Source of the DNA: Desulfofarcimen acetoxidans DSM 771
GTDB lineage: Bacteria > Bacillota > Desulfotomaculia > Desulfotomaculales > Desulfofarciminaceae
Reading direction: 5' to 3'
Assembly: GCF_000024205.1 (NCBI RefSeq)
Contig: NC_013216.1
Coordinates: 2,418,001-2,482,000 of the forward strand
Length of the DNA stretch: 64,000 nt
Positions 16,964 to 25,928 of the stretch are shown here, piece by piece. The notes under the pieces were generated by a model that saw only the letters and a program-made list of their open reading frames with translations, was not told where the DNA came from and made no database searches. Positions within the stretch are counted from its first letter, which is position 1. Each line of letters begins with the position of its first letter. The position numbers and the translations under genes were made by a program.

Positions 16964-17269
16964 TTATTCTTCCTGCTCAGCCATTTCTGACCAGGCATCG
17001 GCAACTTTTTCCCATTCCTCGTCATCTTCAATATCCATTAAAACATCATTGCCATCTTCATCTTTTCCGCATTTAAAAATAATTGCTTCATCTGAATCTT
17101 CTTCTGCAGGAAGCAATATTTTATATTCGTTACCTTCTATTTCGATATCAGCAACTTCTATAAAATCATGTTCCTTGCCTTCGTCATCCACTAAAGTTAT
17201 AACATTTCCCTCAACATATTCTTCATCATACTCTTCTTCTAACTCTTTATCCCTTTTATCTTCGGTCAA
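16964..17269 (-). CDS. DUF1292 (YrzB-like) acidic protein
   Basis: 101 residues from the TTG at 17269, which has AGAGGTG six bases upstream; an earlier in-frame TTG (17290) has no ribosome site. Very acidic. The DUF1292 core runs from NVITLVDDEGKEHDFIEV to YKILLPAEE. Function unknown. It is conserved in Firmicutes in the alaS-ireB-ruvX neighbourhood, as here. Confidence 0.85.
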   Translation of the reverse strand: MTEDKRDKELEEEYDEEYVEGNVITLVDDEGKEHDFIEVADIEIEGNEYKILLPAEEDSDEAIIFKCGKDEDGNDVLMDIEDDEEWEKVADAWSEMAEQEE

Positions 17270-17345
17270 CTTTTTCACCTCTTTTGGCAAATTAATATTA
17301 TTTTAACCTATTTATAACTTCATGTCAAGAAATGGTCTCAAAAAA

Positions 17346-17765
17346 TTATATACAGCTATGAGCATCTAAATAACCCTGCAAAATAACAGCAGCAGCCATT
17401 TTGTCAATTACTTTTTTGCGTTTTCCCCTGCTGATATCCGCCGAAAGCAGTATTCTCTCAGCAGCAACTGTCGATAATCGTTCATCCCAGGCTTCAACAA
17501 CCAAACCCAGTTTTCTTTTTAAATACTCAATGAAATCCAGTGCTTTCTCTGCCTGTGGTCCTGTCGTTCCGTTCATGTTTTTTGGCAGCCCAACCACTAC
17601 TTTCTCAACTTCGTATTGTTTTATTATTTCCCTAAGCCGGTTAAGTTCTTGTTTTGGTTGACCTTTTCTGTTGATTATTTCTAAGCCCTGTGCAGTCCAG
17701 CCGAAAGGATCACTTAATGCGATACCTATTGTCTTCTCTCCTAAATCCAGACACATGATTCGCAA
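17346..17765 (-). CDS. ruvX: Putative Holliday junction resolvase / pre-16S rRNA nuclease
   Basis: 139 residues. The YqgF/RuvX RNase H-like fold has Asp in IMCLDLGEKTIGIALSD, VVGLPKNMNGTTGPQ, DERLSTVAA and the C-terminal IDKMAAAVILQGYLD. YqgF processes the 5' end of 16S rRNA in E. coli. The start is TTG 17765, ten bases behind AAAGGAGG; an ATG at 17774 is too close to the ribosome site. The frame upstream overlaps the aldo/keto reductase end and is not used. Confidence 0.9.
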   Translation of the reverse strand: MRIMCLDLGEKTIGIALSDPFGWTAQGLEIINRKGQPKQELNRLREIIKQYEVEKVVVGLPKNMNGTTGPQAEKALDFIEYLKRKLGLVVEAWDERLSTVAAERILLSADISRGKRKKVIDKMAAAVILQGYLDAHSCI

Positions 17766-17781
17766 ATTAAGCATGCCTCCT

Positions 17782-18735
17782 TTAAATAACTTTAATGCAA
17801 AATTCCGGGCATACAGAAGCACAATAACCGCAAAGCCTGCACTTATCCTGGTTAACCTGTACCCTGTCAATACCTATTGACAGGGCGCCGGCCTGACAGC
17901 GCTGAACACACTCCCCGCAATTTTTACACCAATCTTCTATATGTAACCGGCGGGATATCTTATTTAGTTGATCAGCAATCTCCGGTGCTATCGGGCTTCC
18001 GGCAAAAAAAGATACATTATAAGAAACTTCGGCATCCGATCTCATGCCTATAGCTACAGAAGACAATTCGTCAATAGCCAAAACAAAGTTTAGTGCTTTA
18101 TCTGTTTGGCTTAACAAATTTCCCCCACCAAGGGATTTCATCCCATAAAGGCCTTTTCCTTTATTATAAGCTGTTTTAATAGCCTGCAGCATTTCAACTG
18201 CTGTCCCATCCTGGATGCCCAGACCACTTATATTTATTATAGGATGAATTACCTCTATTTCAGGCATATCTGCCGCAGCCAAAACAGCTGCTATATGGTG
18301 TGTGGATATACCGGCGGCCCTTATTAAACCTGCCTTTTTAGCATGGGTAAGATACTCTATGGCCTCTGCATGTCCTTTTAAAGTAAGTGCTGATTCCTGC
18401 TCATGCAGCATGAATATGTCTATATAATCTCTTCCCAGCTCCTGCAATGCTTCCCGAATACTCTCTTGCATCCCGTCATAGGTATAATCATAGGACTTTG
18501 ACACTAGTATTACATCGTTTTTATGATCTTTTATTGCTTCCCGAATATAAGGATAGGTGCCGTAAATTTTAGCAGTATCAATAAAGTTTATACCTGCTGA
18601 CAATGCCCTTTGAAGGACGCGTGCACCTTCTTTAATGCTCAGATTAGCCTGCAGCGGACCTATGGTTAGCGCACCGAAGCAGATCCTGGATACCTCAATC
18701 CCGGTATTTCCGAGAACACGCATTGGTAAACTCAC
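17782..18735 (-). CDS. Aldo/keto reductase with C-terminal 2[4Fe-4S] ferredoxin domain
   Basis: 317 residues. An AKR barrel (LGNTGIEVSRICFGALTIG, FIDTAKIYG with catalytic Tyr, VSKSYDYT, MLHEQE) is followed by a bacterial ferredoxin end with CKNCGECVQRCQAG and CRLCGYCASVCPE. Fused AKR-ferredoxins occur in anaerobes and may take electrons from clusters rather than NADPH. Substrate unknown. GTG start behind GGAGG. A related but distinct fused AKR is at 42257. Confidence 0.88.
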   Translation of the reverse strand: MSLPMRVLGNTGIEVSRICFGALTIGPLQANLSIKEGARVLQRALSAGINFIDTAKIYGTYPYIREAIKDHKNDVILVSKSYDYTYDGMQESIREALQELGRDYIDIFMLHEQESALTLKGHAEAIEYLTHAKKAGLIRAAGISTHHIAAVLAAADMPEIEVIHPIINISGLGIQDGTAVEMLQAIKTAYNKGKGLYGMKSLGGGNLLSQTDKALNFVLAIDELSSVAIGMRSDAEVSYNVSFFAGSPIAPEIADQLNKISRRLHIEDWCKNCGECVQRCQAGALSIGIDRVQVNQDKCRLCGYCASVCPEFCIKVI

Positions 18736-18758
18736 AATAATCCTCCACCGGCAATAAG

Positions 18759-19022
18759 TTATTTGGCTTCGAGATACTTCTCAACTAGTTCCTCTAAAAG
18801 TTCATCTCTTTCCAACTGCCGGATAATAGACCTGGCATTACCGTGACTGGTGATGTAAGCAGGATCACCAGATAGGAGATAACCCACCAGTTGATTTATA
18901 GGATTATATCCCTTTTCTTTGAGAGCCGCGTATACAGTAAGCAATATATCACGGGCGCGGTTAACCTCTTCCTCGGCTTCTACCTTAAACATCATTGTTT
19001 TATCTAAATTGTTGCCGCTCAT
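18759..19022 (-). CDS. ireB: IreB-family regulatory phosphoprotein (UPF0297)
   Basis: 87 residues, the usual length, with [40 protein letters not shown] and an acidic end. In Enterococcus IreB is phosphorylated at N-terminal Thr by the PASTA kinase IreK and affects cephalosporin resistance. A PASTA kinase (54363) and its phosphatase are in this window. GGGGAGGG precedes the ATG. The order alaS-ireB-ruvX is standard in Firmicutes. Confidence 0.93.
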   Translation of the reverse strand: MSGNNLDKTMMFKVEAEEEVNRARDILLTVYAALKEKGYNPINQLVGYLLSGDPAYITSHGNARSIIRQLERDELLEELVEKYLEAK

Positions 19023-19091
19023 AGTGAAAACCCTCCCCTTTTGCGTTATTATAAATTATCCGCTTTTCCAAACAATATTCATCCTAAAAGC

Positions 19092-21728
19092 TTATTTTAC
19101 AATTTGCTCTGCTACAACCGTATAAACTTTCTCAATGGCTTCAGGAATACGTGAGGCATCTTTCCCTCCGGCTTGAGCCATATCCGGCCTGCCGCCGCCT
19201 CCTCCCCCAACTACCGGAGCTACTTCTTTGATTAATTTTCCTGCGTGCAGACCAATGGATGTTAAATCTTTAGTTACGGCAGCAACCAGATTGGCTTTGC
19301 CGTTATTTGCGGCAGACAGAAAAACAATTCCTGATTGTATTTTATCCCTCAGCAAGTCAACCATGGCGCGCAGGCTGTCCATATCTGCGGCGCTGGCTTT
19401 AGCAGCCAGTACCTTAATATTCTTAATCATTTTGACCTGGCTCAGCAGATTTTCCACTTCAAATCTGGCCAGCTTGGCCTTAAGCGCTTCTGATTCATGC
19501 TCCAGTTCTTTTACTGATTTAATTATGCTTTCTACTCTGCGAACAAGTTCGTTGGGAGATGACTTTACTAAATGTGCTAACATAAGCAGTTGCTGTTCTT
19601 TTGTCTCAATATAGTGCAGAGCACCTTCTCCGGTAACAGCTTCAACCCTGCGCAAACCGGAACCGATGCTGCTTTCAGAAATTAATTTAAACAACCCGAT
19701 TTCAGCAGTAGAATGTATATGTGTACCACCGCATAATTCCAGGCTAAATTCACCCATCTTAACTACCCGTACCAGGTCACCGTACTTTTCCCCAAATAAA
19801 GCCGCTGCACCCATTTCACGTGCTTTGGATAAAGATGACTCTGATACTGTGACAGGCAGGTTGGACAGGATAGTACGATTAACGATTTTTTCTATTTTAT
19901 TGAGTTCCTCATTGCTGACAGCAGCGTAGTGCGTAAAGTCAAAACGCAAACGGTCAGGTTCAACCAGTGAACCTGCCTGGTTAACATGTTCTCCTAAAAC
20001 TTCCTTAAGAGCTTTATGCAGCAAGTGGGTTGCCGAGTGATTGCGTGCAATACTTAAGCGTCGTTCACCTGCTACTTCAATTTTAACCGTATCGTTTACT
20101 TGCAGCAATCCGCTTTCAACTTTTCCTTTATGTACTATCAAATTTTCTACAGGTTTAATAACTTGGGAGATCATAACATTCAGGTCTTGACCGGATAATA
20201 CAGCAAAATCTGTTACCTGTCCGCCTGCTTCAGCGTAGCAAGGGGTAATATCGAGAACAATTTCTATCTCATCCCCGGCTTGAGCGGACTGCACGTTTTG
20301 ACCGTCTTTAACCAGAGCCAGCACTTTTGCTTCCGCCTGCAAAGCGTTATAACCAATAAAGTTGGTTGTGCCCCGCTCATCCCGAATATTTTTATAAAGC
20401 ACACCGGTTTCCGAAATATATTCTGTTTCCTGCCTGGCGCTGCGCGCCCGACTGCGCTGGCTTTCCATAGCCTGAACAAAACTGTCTTCATCTATTAAAA
20501 GCCCTTGTTCCCCGGCAATTTCCTGAGTAAGTTCCAGAGGAAAACCATAAGTATCATAAAGTTGAAAGGCATCCAGCCCGGAAATAACAGCATTTCCTGC
20601 TCGTATGGCTTCTTCTATGAGTTTATTTAATATTTCCGTTCCGTTCGCCAGAGTTTCACTGAAACGCTTTTCTTCATTCAGGATGACTTTTTTAATATGT
20701 CCCTGATTACTTCCTAAGTCGGTATATGTACCGGACATCTGGTGAATAACTGCTCCTGCTACTTTATGTAAGAAAAGCTCATCCACGCCCAGTGAACGCC
20801 CGAAACGAACAGCCCTGCGAATCAGTCGCCGGATAACATATCCTCGGCCCTCATTAGAAGGCAATGCACCGTCTCCTATAGCAAAAGTCACGGCACGGCT
20901 GTGATCTGCAATAACTTTTAAGGCTAAATCAGTTTTATCATCTTTACCATAAATAACTTTTAATTGCTCAGCAGTATAATCCATGATTTCACGCAACAAA
21001 TCAGTATCAAAGTTGGTTCTAACATCCTGCAGCACGGAAGCAACCCGTTCCAAACCCATACCGGTATCAATACCTTTGTTTTCTAAAGGTGTATAATTGC
21101 CTTCCTCATCACGGAAAAATTGAATAAAAACAAGATTCCAGATTTCCAAATAGCGGTCACAGTCGCAACCTACTCCACAATCAGCGGAGCCGCAGCCGCG
21201 GTGCTCGCCTAAATCAATGTATATTTCTGAACAGGGCCCGCAAGGACCGACACCTATTTCCCAAAAATTTGTATCCTTGCCAAGTCTGATGATTTTATCA
21301 GCCGGTATAGCTACTTGTTTATGCCAAATTTCAAAAGCTTCATCATCATTTTCATAGATCGATATCCAAAGTTTTTCTTTGGGCAAGCCAAGGTTAACAG
21401 TTACAAATTCCCAGGCCCAATTTATAGCTTCAGTTTTAAAGTAATCTCCAAAAGAAAAATTGCCAAGCATCTCAAAGAAAGTATGATGACGGGCGGTTTT
21501 TCCTACGACATCAATATCCGGTGTGCGCAAGCATTTTTGACAGGTGGTAACTCTTGTATGCTCCGGTGTGGCTGCTCCGGTAAAGAATGGTTTAAAAGGA
21601 ACCATTCCTGCAGCTGTCCACAATATGCTCGGATCATTTGCCGGTATTAAAGATGCGCTGGGTATTATATAATGTCCACGCTTTGCAAAAAAATTTAGAA
21701 AACTGTCTCTTATTTCATTTCCGGTCAC
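19092..21728 (-). CDS. alaS: Alanyl-tRNA synthetase
   Basis: 878 residues, full length. Class II core at the N-terminus (MTGNEIRDSFLNFFAKRGH, PFFTGAATPEHTRVTTCQKC, TARHHTFFEMLGNFSFGDYF). The editing domain has HSATHLLHKAL and CGGTHIHSTAEIG. The C-Ala domain ends with GGGGGGRPDMAQAGG. The GTG start has GCAGGAGG upstream. It charges tRNA-Ala. A promoter and a hairpin-bearing leader of about 100 bases precede it; no T-box motif was seen. Confidence 0.97.
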   Translation of the reverse strand: MTGNEIRDSFLNFFAKRGHYIIPSASLIPANDPSILWTAAGMVPFKPFFTGAATPEHTRVTTCQKCLRTPDIDVVGKTARHHTFFEMLGNFSFGDYFKTEAINWAWEFVTVNLGLPKEKLWISIYENDDEAFEIWHKQVAIPADKIIRLGKDTNFWEIGVGPCGPCSEIYIDLGEHRGCGSADCGVGCDCDRYLEIWNLVFIQFFRDEEGNYTPLENKGIDTGMGLERVASVLQDVRTNFDTDLLREIMDYTAEQLKVIYGKDDKTDLALKVIADHSRAVTFAIGDGALPSNEGRGYVIRRLIRRAVRFGRSLGVDELFLHKVAGAVIHQMSGTYTDLGSNQGHIKKVILNEEKRFSETLANGTEILNKLIEEAIRAGNAVISGLDAFQLYDTYGFPLELTQEIAGEQGLLIDEDSFVQAMESQRSRARSARQETEYISETGVLYKNIRDERGTTNFIGYNALQAEAKVLALVKDGQNVQSAQAGDEIEIVLDITPCYAEAGGQVTDFAVLSGQDLNVMISQVIKPVENLIVHKGKVESGLLQVNDTVKIEVAGERRLSIARNHSATHLLHKALKEVLGEHVNQAGSLVEPDRLRFDFTHYAAVSNEELNKIEKIVNRTILSNLPVTVSESSLSKAREMGAAALFGEKYGDLVRVVKMGEFSLELCGGTHIHSTAEIGLFKLISESSIGSGLRRVEAVTGEGALHYIETKEQQLLMLAHLVKSSPNELVRRVESIIKSVKELEHESEALKAKLARFEVENLLSQVKMIKNIKVLAAKASAADMDSLRAMVDLLRDKIQSGIVFLSAANNGKANLVAAVTKDLTSIGLHAGKLIKEVAPVVGGGGGGRPDMAQAGGKDASRIPEAIEKVYTVVAEQIVK

Positions 21729-21760
21729 ATAGAAAACCTCCTGCGTGTAAAATTGTCTAT

Positions 21761-21799
21761 AAAATAAAAAACCTTCCCCCCGTTTTAGGGACGGAAAGG
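21761..21799 (-). terminator. Attenuator-like hairpin in the alaS leader
   Basis: Between the alaS promoter and start, the minus strand shows a GC-rich stem with two bulges (CCTTTCCGTCCC against GGGGGGAAGG) followed by T6, the form of an intrinsic terminator. A 12-codon mini-ORF (21785-21820, MRTKDTMPFRP) ends in the loop. This suggests transcription attenuation of alaS; the signal is not identifiable. Confidence 0.6.
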
Positions 21800-21836
21800 C
21801 ATTGTATCTTTAGTTCGCATGTTTATTTTCCGCAAT

Positions 21837-21866
21837 ATTATACAAAAATAACAGCTTAATTGTCAA
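21837..21866 (-). promoter_or_regulatory. alaS promoter
   Basis: On the minus strand TTGACA (21861-21866), an 18-bp spacer and TATAAT (21837-21842), both perfect hexamers. The predicted transcript start is near 21830, about 100 bases upstream of alaS. Confidence 0.8.
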
Positions 21867-21942
21867 GGAGGTATTGACTAATTTTGTTGATTTATGTATA
21901 TAGCTATTTGTTCTTGCCTGCCCTCTACAACTTATTAATATA

Positions 21943-21974
21943 AAGTAAAAAGTGAGGAAAATAATCCTCACTTA
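21943..21974 (-). terminator. Terminator of the small YtxH-like gene
   Basis: Minus-strand stem AAGTGAGGA / TCCTCACTT followed by TTTACTTT, just downstream of the 60-codon gene. Confidence 0.8.
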
Positions 21975-22001
21975 TCCATTTCAGGAATTTATCTTATGAA
22001 A

Positions 22002-22184
22002 TTATTTAATCAGGTCATTAACAGTCCTGGTTACACCTTTTAACATACGCCTTGTTCTGGAAGTATTCTTACGTTTACTGCCAAAGCTAAGATTTTGAAA
22101 CCGTTTATTCGACCCTGTCATCATACTGAGCAGTGCACCTAAGATACTCCCGGTAATTAATCCTCTCCAAAAGTTTGTGCGCAT
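22002..22184 (-). CDS. Small YtxH-like membrane-associated protein
   Basis: 60 residues. A short hydrophobic N-terminal segment (FWRGLITGSILGALLSMM, about 5-22) is followed by a basic tail (KRKNTSRTRRMLKG). This resembles the YtxH/gas-vesicle-type small proteins of Firmicutes. GGGGAGG lies upstream of the ATG and a clear terminator follows, so it is a real gene. No function is known. Confidence 0.65.
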   Translation of the reverse strand: MRTNFWRGLITGSILGALLSMMTGSNKRFQNLSFGSKRKNTSRTRRMLKGVTRTVNDLIK

Positions 22185-22208
22185 CTGGTTATCACCTCCC
22201 CGCTAGTT

Positions 22209-22382
22209 CTAAAGGAGGAACTGGTTATGTGGGTCAAAGGCTACAAGACTCCCGTCTTCATCCACTTCAAATACTTGAACACCTTCTTTATTGATCCGGT
22301 ATTCCACACAACAGTCCCAACAGTAAAATTGATCAGCGCCTACTTTTCCGGTAGCTTTTCCGCCACATACAGGGCAATTCAC
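22209..22382 (-). CDS. Small zinc-ribbon protein
   Basis: 57 residues from the GTG at 22382, which follows AAGGGGAG; the longer frame upstream is not supported. Two Cys pairs, CPVCGG and CWDC, form a likely zinc ribbon, followed by an acidic C-terminal half (VFEVDEDGSLVAFDP). Hypothetical protein family of clostridia; the binding partner is unknown. It is 24 bases upstream of the YtxH-like gene and may be co-transcribed. Confidence 0.7.
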   Translation of the reverse strand: MNCPVCGGKATGKVGADQFYCWDCCVEYRINKEGVQVFEVDEDGSLVAFDPHNQFLL

Positions 22383-22500
22383 TTTTTTTCTCCCCTTATG
22401 TACATAATATATAGTCAGTATAACCAATATGGAATTTTTTAATGCAGGTTAATTTGATGGTCATATTGAATTATATTTGAATTGAAAGTGAGGTGAGCCT

Positions 22501-23145
22501 ATGTCTGTATTTAATGCAAAATACATTTCTGATGATGAGATATGGTTAAAACTCAAGGCTATTATTGACGAGAGGAATAATATTCATACACTTTTATCTC
22601 AAAATGACATCAATACTGATCCGCTAAAAACCAAGGAATTAGCCATTAAATTACATGAGCTGGAACAGATCTGTGAAGTCATTAACGATCTTAAGAGTTA
22701 TGCAGGGGATCTCAGGGATTTAAATGAAATGAGCCTGTTTGAGGATTTTAAAACAGATATCGATTTTCAAAGGCTATTGAAGCAAACTGCAGACAGGTGT
22801 AATGAGAGAGCAGTGAAGCTCTATAACTGGTTGATGCAAAAAGGCATGCTGGATGAGGAGATTGAAGACGAAAAAGATATGCAAATATTAACCTTCTTAG
22901 ATTATGCAGGTGCTGAATACGCATGGCGTTTGGGCATAAATATAGGTATTGATGTGGTGGAAGCAAGAGAACGTCTGGAGAGACTCTTAGAAAAGGGGTT
23001 GCTGGAAAAAGTACAAGGCACCATGTTGGAAAATTATCACAGAGCTAAGGATTGGACAAAACACATGAATCATACCTATTACAGAATATCACGGCAAGGC
23101 AAGCATTATCTAAGACAATTACGCACAGACGGTGATTATATATAA
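22501..23145 (+). CDS. Hypothetical protein with C-terminal winged-helix (DUF2250-like)
   Basis: 214 residues, GAGGTGAGC before the ATG. The N-terminal half is helical and charged (about 1-100, coiled-coil-like). The C-terminal half has a winged-helix pattern (FLDYAGAEYAWRLGINIG, VEARERLERLLEKGLLE, HTYYRISRQGKHYLRQL), similar to DUF2250 as I remember it. It could be a DNA-binding or adaptor protein. It is the only plus-strand gene in this stretch and has a hairpin after its stop. Confidence 0.6.
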   Translation: MSVFNAKYISDDEIWLKLKAIIDERNNIHTLLSQNDINTDPLKTKELAIKLHELEQICEVINDLKSYAGDLRDLNEMSLFEDFKTDIDFQRLLKQTADRCNERAVKLYNWLMQKGMLDEEIEDEKDMQILTFLDYAGAEYAWRLGINIGIDVVEARERLERLLEKGLLEKVQGTMLENYHRAKDWTKHMNHTYYRISRQGKHYLRQLRTDGDYI

Positions 23146-23170
23146 AACCTGCCGGAAAAGAGCAGGTTTT
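23144..23170. terminator. Terminator between the wHTH gene and mnmA
   Basis: Perfect 9-bp stem AAAACCTGC / GCAGGTTTT with a 9-base loop between convergent genes. The U-tract is short on both strands. Confidence 0.6.
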
Positions 23171-23219
23171 AAGGACTATGTACTTTTTATACCCTGGGGA
23201 ATTATGCTTATATTTTATA

Positions 23220-24308
23220 TTAATTTTCCTTTTTCAAAATGGTGCCCCCGCCTATTACGGTATCACCGCTATAAAAAACAACTGCTTGTCCCGGGGTAAC
23301 CGAACGCTGTGGCTCATCAAAAACTACTTTGACCCGGTCTTCTCCTTCAGAAAAAATCACTGCCTTGTATGGCTTGGAATTATACCTTATTTTGGCTTCT
23401 ACTTCCATAGGAGCAATGAGTTTATCAATAGCTATAAAATTATTTTGCCCGGATATTAATTCCCGTGTAAAAATATCCTCTTCATAGCCCAGGGTAACAG
23501 TGTTTCTGGCCGGATCAATATCCACTACATACATGCGTTCACCGGCGGCAATACCAAGTCCTCTTCTCTGTCCATAAGTATAATAAGGTATTCCCCTGTG
23601 CTCCCCAATTACTTTTCCCTGTATATCCAGAAACAATCCCGGCTTAATCTCAGCATCTGTTTTCTTTTGGATAAAACTCCGGTAGTCATTATCAGGAACA
23701 AAACATATTTCCTGGCTTTCCGGTTTGGCGGCAACAGGCAAACAGTATTTTAACGCCATTTCCCGTACCTGTTCTTTAGTATAAACGCCCAACGGCATGA
23801 GAGTATGAGCTATTTGGTTTTGTGTCAAATTATATAACACATAGGTTTGATCCTTTTTAATATCTGCTGATTTTTTAATGATATACCGGTTATACTCCTT
23901 GGAATAGCCCAGACGAGCATAATGTCCTGTAGCTATAAAATCGGCACCTATAGATATGGCCTTCTGCAGCAGGGCTGTAAATTTTACATAACGGTTACAG
24001 GCAATACAAGGGTTTGGCGTACGCCCCTCAAGGTATTCAGCTAAAAAATAATCTATAACTGATTTTTCAAATTGCTTGCGAAAATTTAAAACATAATAGG
24101 GTATGTTTAATATATTGGCTACCCTGCGGGCATCGTCAACAGCCGAAAGAGAGCAGCAGCCCTCCTCCCCGGTGGCGTCTTTTTGCTCAGGATCCCAGAT
24201 TTGCATGGTCACTCCGGTTATTTCATAACCTTCCTCCAATAAAAGGGCGGCGGTGACAGAACTGTCTACGCCGCCGCTCATAGCAACAACAACTTTTTTT
24301 CCCTTCAC
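23220..24308 (-). CDS. mnmA: tRNA-specific 2-thiouridylase
   Basis: 362 residues. PP-loop AMSGGVDSSVTAALL at residues 9-23, the first catalytic Cys in NPCIACNRYVKF, the second in SQEICFVPDNDY, and TGHYARLG. MnmA inserts sulfur at C2 of the wobble uridine of tRNA Lys/Glu/Gln, taking it from a cysteine desulfurase. The GTG start lies 9 bases after iscU, so iscS-iscU-mnmA read as one unit. Confidence 0.96.
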   Translation of the reverse strand: MKGKKVVVAMSGGVDSSVTAALLLEEGYEITGVTMQIWDPEQKDATGEEGCCSLSAVDDARRVANILNIPYYVLNFRKQFEKSVIDYFLAEYLEGRTPNPCIACNRYVKFTALLQKAISIGADFIATGHYARLGYSKEYNRYIIKKSADIKKDQTYVLYNLTQNQIAHTLMPLGVYTKEQVREMALKYCLPVAAKPESQEICFVPDNDYRSFIQKKTDAEIKPGLFLDIQGKVIGEHRGIPYYTYGQRRGLGIAAGERMYVVDIDPARNTVTLGYEEDIFTRELISGQNNFIAIDKLIAPMEVEAKIRYNSKPYKAVIFSEGEDRVKVVFDEPQRSVTPGQAVVFYSGDTVIGGGTILKKEN

Positions 24309-24317
24309 GACATCACC

Positions 24318-24692
24318 TTACGCTGATTTATGTTTTTCCTGATAATCCTTTATAGCAGCATGCAGTGCGTCGGCTGCTAAATTGGAACAGTGCATTTTTT
24401 TCGGCGGCAGCCCGTCCAATGCTTGTGCAACTGCAGCATTTGAAAGTTCTAAAGCTTCCTCAAGTGTTTTTCCTTTAGCCAGTTCAGTAACCATGCTGCT
24501 GGTAGCTACTGCAGCACCGCAGCCAAAGGTTTTGAATTTAATGTCCTTAATTATGTTGTCTTCAACAACCAGGTAAATCTTCATAATGTCACCGCAAGAA
24601 GGGTTTCCTACCTGTCCAATCCCATTAGCATTTTCAATCTCTCCAACATTACGCGGGTTCTCAAAATGATCCATAACCTTTTCACTATACAC
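24318..24692 (-). CDS. iscU: Iron-sulfur cluster scaffold IscU/NifU N-type
   Basis: 124 residues from the GTG at 24692 (VYSEKVMDHFENPRNVG), which sits nine bases behind GGAGGGGG and overlaps the end of iscS. The three ligand Cys are in NPSCGDIM, FKTFGCGAA and KKMHCSNLA. IscU holds the nascent 2Fe-2S/4Fe-4S cluster built with sulfur from IscS. The NifU N-terminal-like form with GxGxxGNPSCGD is typical of anaerobic clostridia. Confidence 0.93.
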   Translation of the reverse strand: MYSEKVMDHFENPRNVGEIENANGIGQVGNPSCGDIMKIYLVVEDNIIKDIKFKTFGCGAAVATSSMVTELAKGKTLEEALELSNAAVAQALDGLPPKKMHCSNLAADALHAAIKDYQEKHKSA

Positions 24693-25893
24693 CGCAGCGT
24701 ACCCCCTCCATAAACTCTTCCATCTCCGGAACATCTTCAGCCAGAGGTGACATCATCCGCAGCCTCTGAACTACCGCCGGTAAAACCTCTAAGAAATAAT
24801 CTACATCTTCTTCTGTATTATCTTTGCCCAAGGAAAGTCTTAACGATCCGTGAGCTATCTCATGGGTTAATCCCAAAGCCATCAATACGTGTGAAGGTTC
24901 CAGGGAGCCAGATGTGCATGCTGAACCGCTGGAAGCAGCTATACCTTTCATATCCAGGCTGAGAAGCTGTGATTCACCCTCAATATATTCGAAACAAAAA
25001 CTGGCAAGGTTGCAAAGACGCTGTGTTGGGTGTCCGGTTAATATTACCTTATCAATGTTGTCCATCACGCCTTTGATTAATTTGTCCCTCAATTTGGTGA
25101 GGTAATCCTGCTCTTTTTGCAGATTGGCTGATACAATTTCTGCCGCCTTGGCCAGACCGATAATACCGGGAACATTCTCCGTTCCGGTACGGCGCAAGCG
25201 CTCTTGAGACCCACCGTGCATGAGTGTTTGCTTCCACCTGGTTCCTTTGCGTATATATAGAACACCAACACCCTTTGGCCCGTAAAATTTATGAGCGGAC
25301 AGAGTTAGCAGGTTTACTCCTAAATCGTCTACATTCAACGGTATTTTACCAAAACTTTGCACTGCGTCTGTATGCACATACACGCCTCTTGCTTTTGCTA
25401 TCGCAGCTATTTCCTTTACCGGTTGAATAGTGCCGATCTCGTTATTTGCATGCATTATTGTGATTAATATGGTTTTATCTGTTATAGCTGCAGCCACATC
25501 ATCAGGGTTAACCATACCATATTTATCTACCGGTAAAATGGTTATATCAAAACCCTCTTTGCCCAGCGCCTTAACAGTATTTAATACAGCATGATGCTCA
25601 ACGGCAGAAGTAATAATATGATTGCCTTTATTCTTGTTCATATAAGCTACCCCGTGGATAGCCATATTATCTGATTCAGTACCGCCACTGGTGAAAGTTA
25701 TTTCTTTCGGATCCGCACCGATAGCCAGAGCCACTTTTTCTCTGGCTGCTTCAACAGCTTTACGCACTTCCCGTCCGTATGAGTGAAAACTGGACGGGTT
25801 GCCAAAGTATTCTGTCAGGTAAGGTGTCATAGCATCTACTACGGCAGTATCAATTGGAGTTGTTGCACTGTGGTCAAAATAGACTCTGCGCAC
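24685..25893 (-). CDS. iscS: Cysteine desulfurase
   Basis: 402 residues. Class V aminotransferase fold with VYFDHSATTP, PLP-lysine in LSAHKFYGPKGVGVLY, and the short catalytic Cys loop SSGSACTSGSLEPSHVL. It supplies persulfide sulfur to IscU and MnmA, both encoded downstream. The GTG start follows AGGGGG. The Rrf2 regulator lies 35 bases upstream. Confidence 0.95.
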   Translation of the reverse strand: MRRVYFDHSATTPIDTAVVDAMTPYLTEYFGNPSSFHSYGREVRKAVEAAREKVALAIGADPKEITFTSGGTESDNMAIHGVAYMNKNKGNHIITSAVEHHAVLNTVKALGKEGFDITILPVDKYGMVNPDDVAAAITDKTILITIMHANNEIGTIQPVKEIAAIAKARGVYVHTDAVQSFGKIPLNVDDLGVNLLTLSAHKFYGPKGVGVLYIRKGTRWKQTLMHGGSQERLRRTGTENVPGIIGLAKAAEIVSANLQKEQDYLTKLRDKLIKGVMDNIDKVILTGHPTQRLCNLASFCFEYIEGESQLLSLDMKGIAASSGSACTSGSLEPSHVLMALGLTHEIAHGSLRLSLGKDNTEEDVDYFLEVLPAVVQRLRMMSPLAEDVPEMEEFMEGVRCGV

Positions 25894-25928
25894 TTTTAAG
25901 GTTCCCCCTTGTTTCTCATATAAAATAT

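Noticed and set aside
17766-17870. Longer RuvX starting at 17870
   Set aside because: It overlaps the aldo/keto reductase end and lacks a ribosome site; the conserved protein starts at IMCLDLG.
20264-20498. Small overlapping frames on both strands inside alaS
   Set aside because: No ribosome sites and they coincide with the editing region of AlaRS; shadows.
21729-21830. T-box leader before alaS
   Set aside because: The leader is only about 100 bases and lacks the TGGNACCGCG T-box sequence and a specifier stem.
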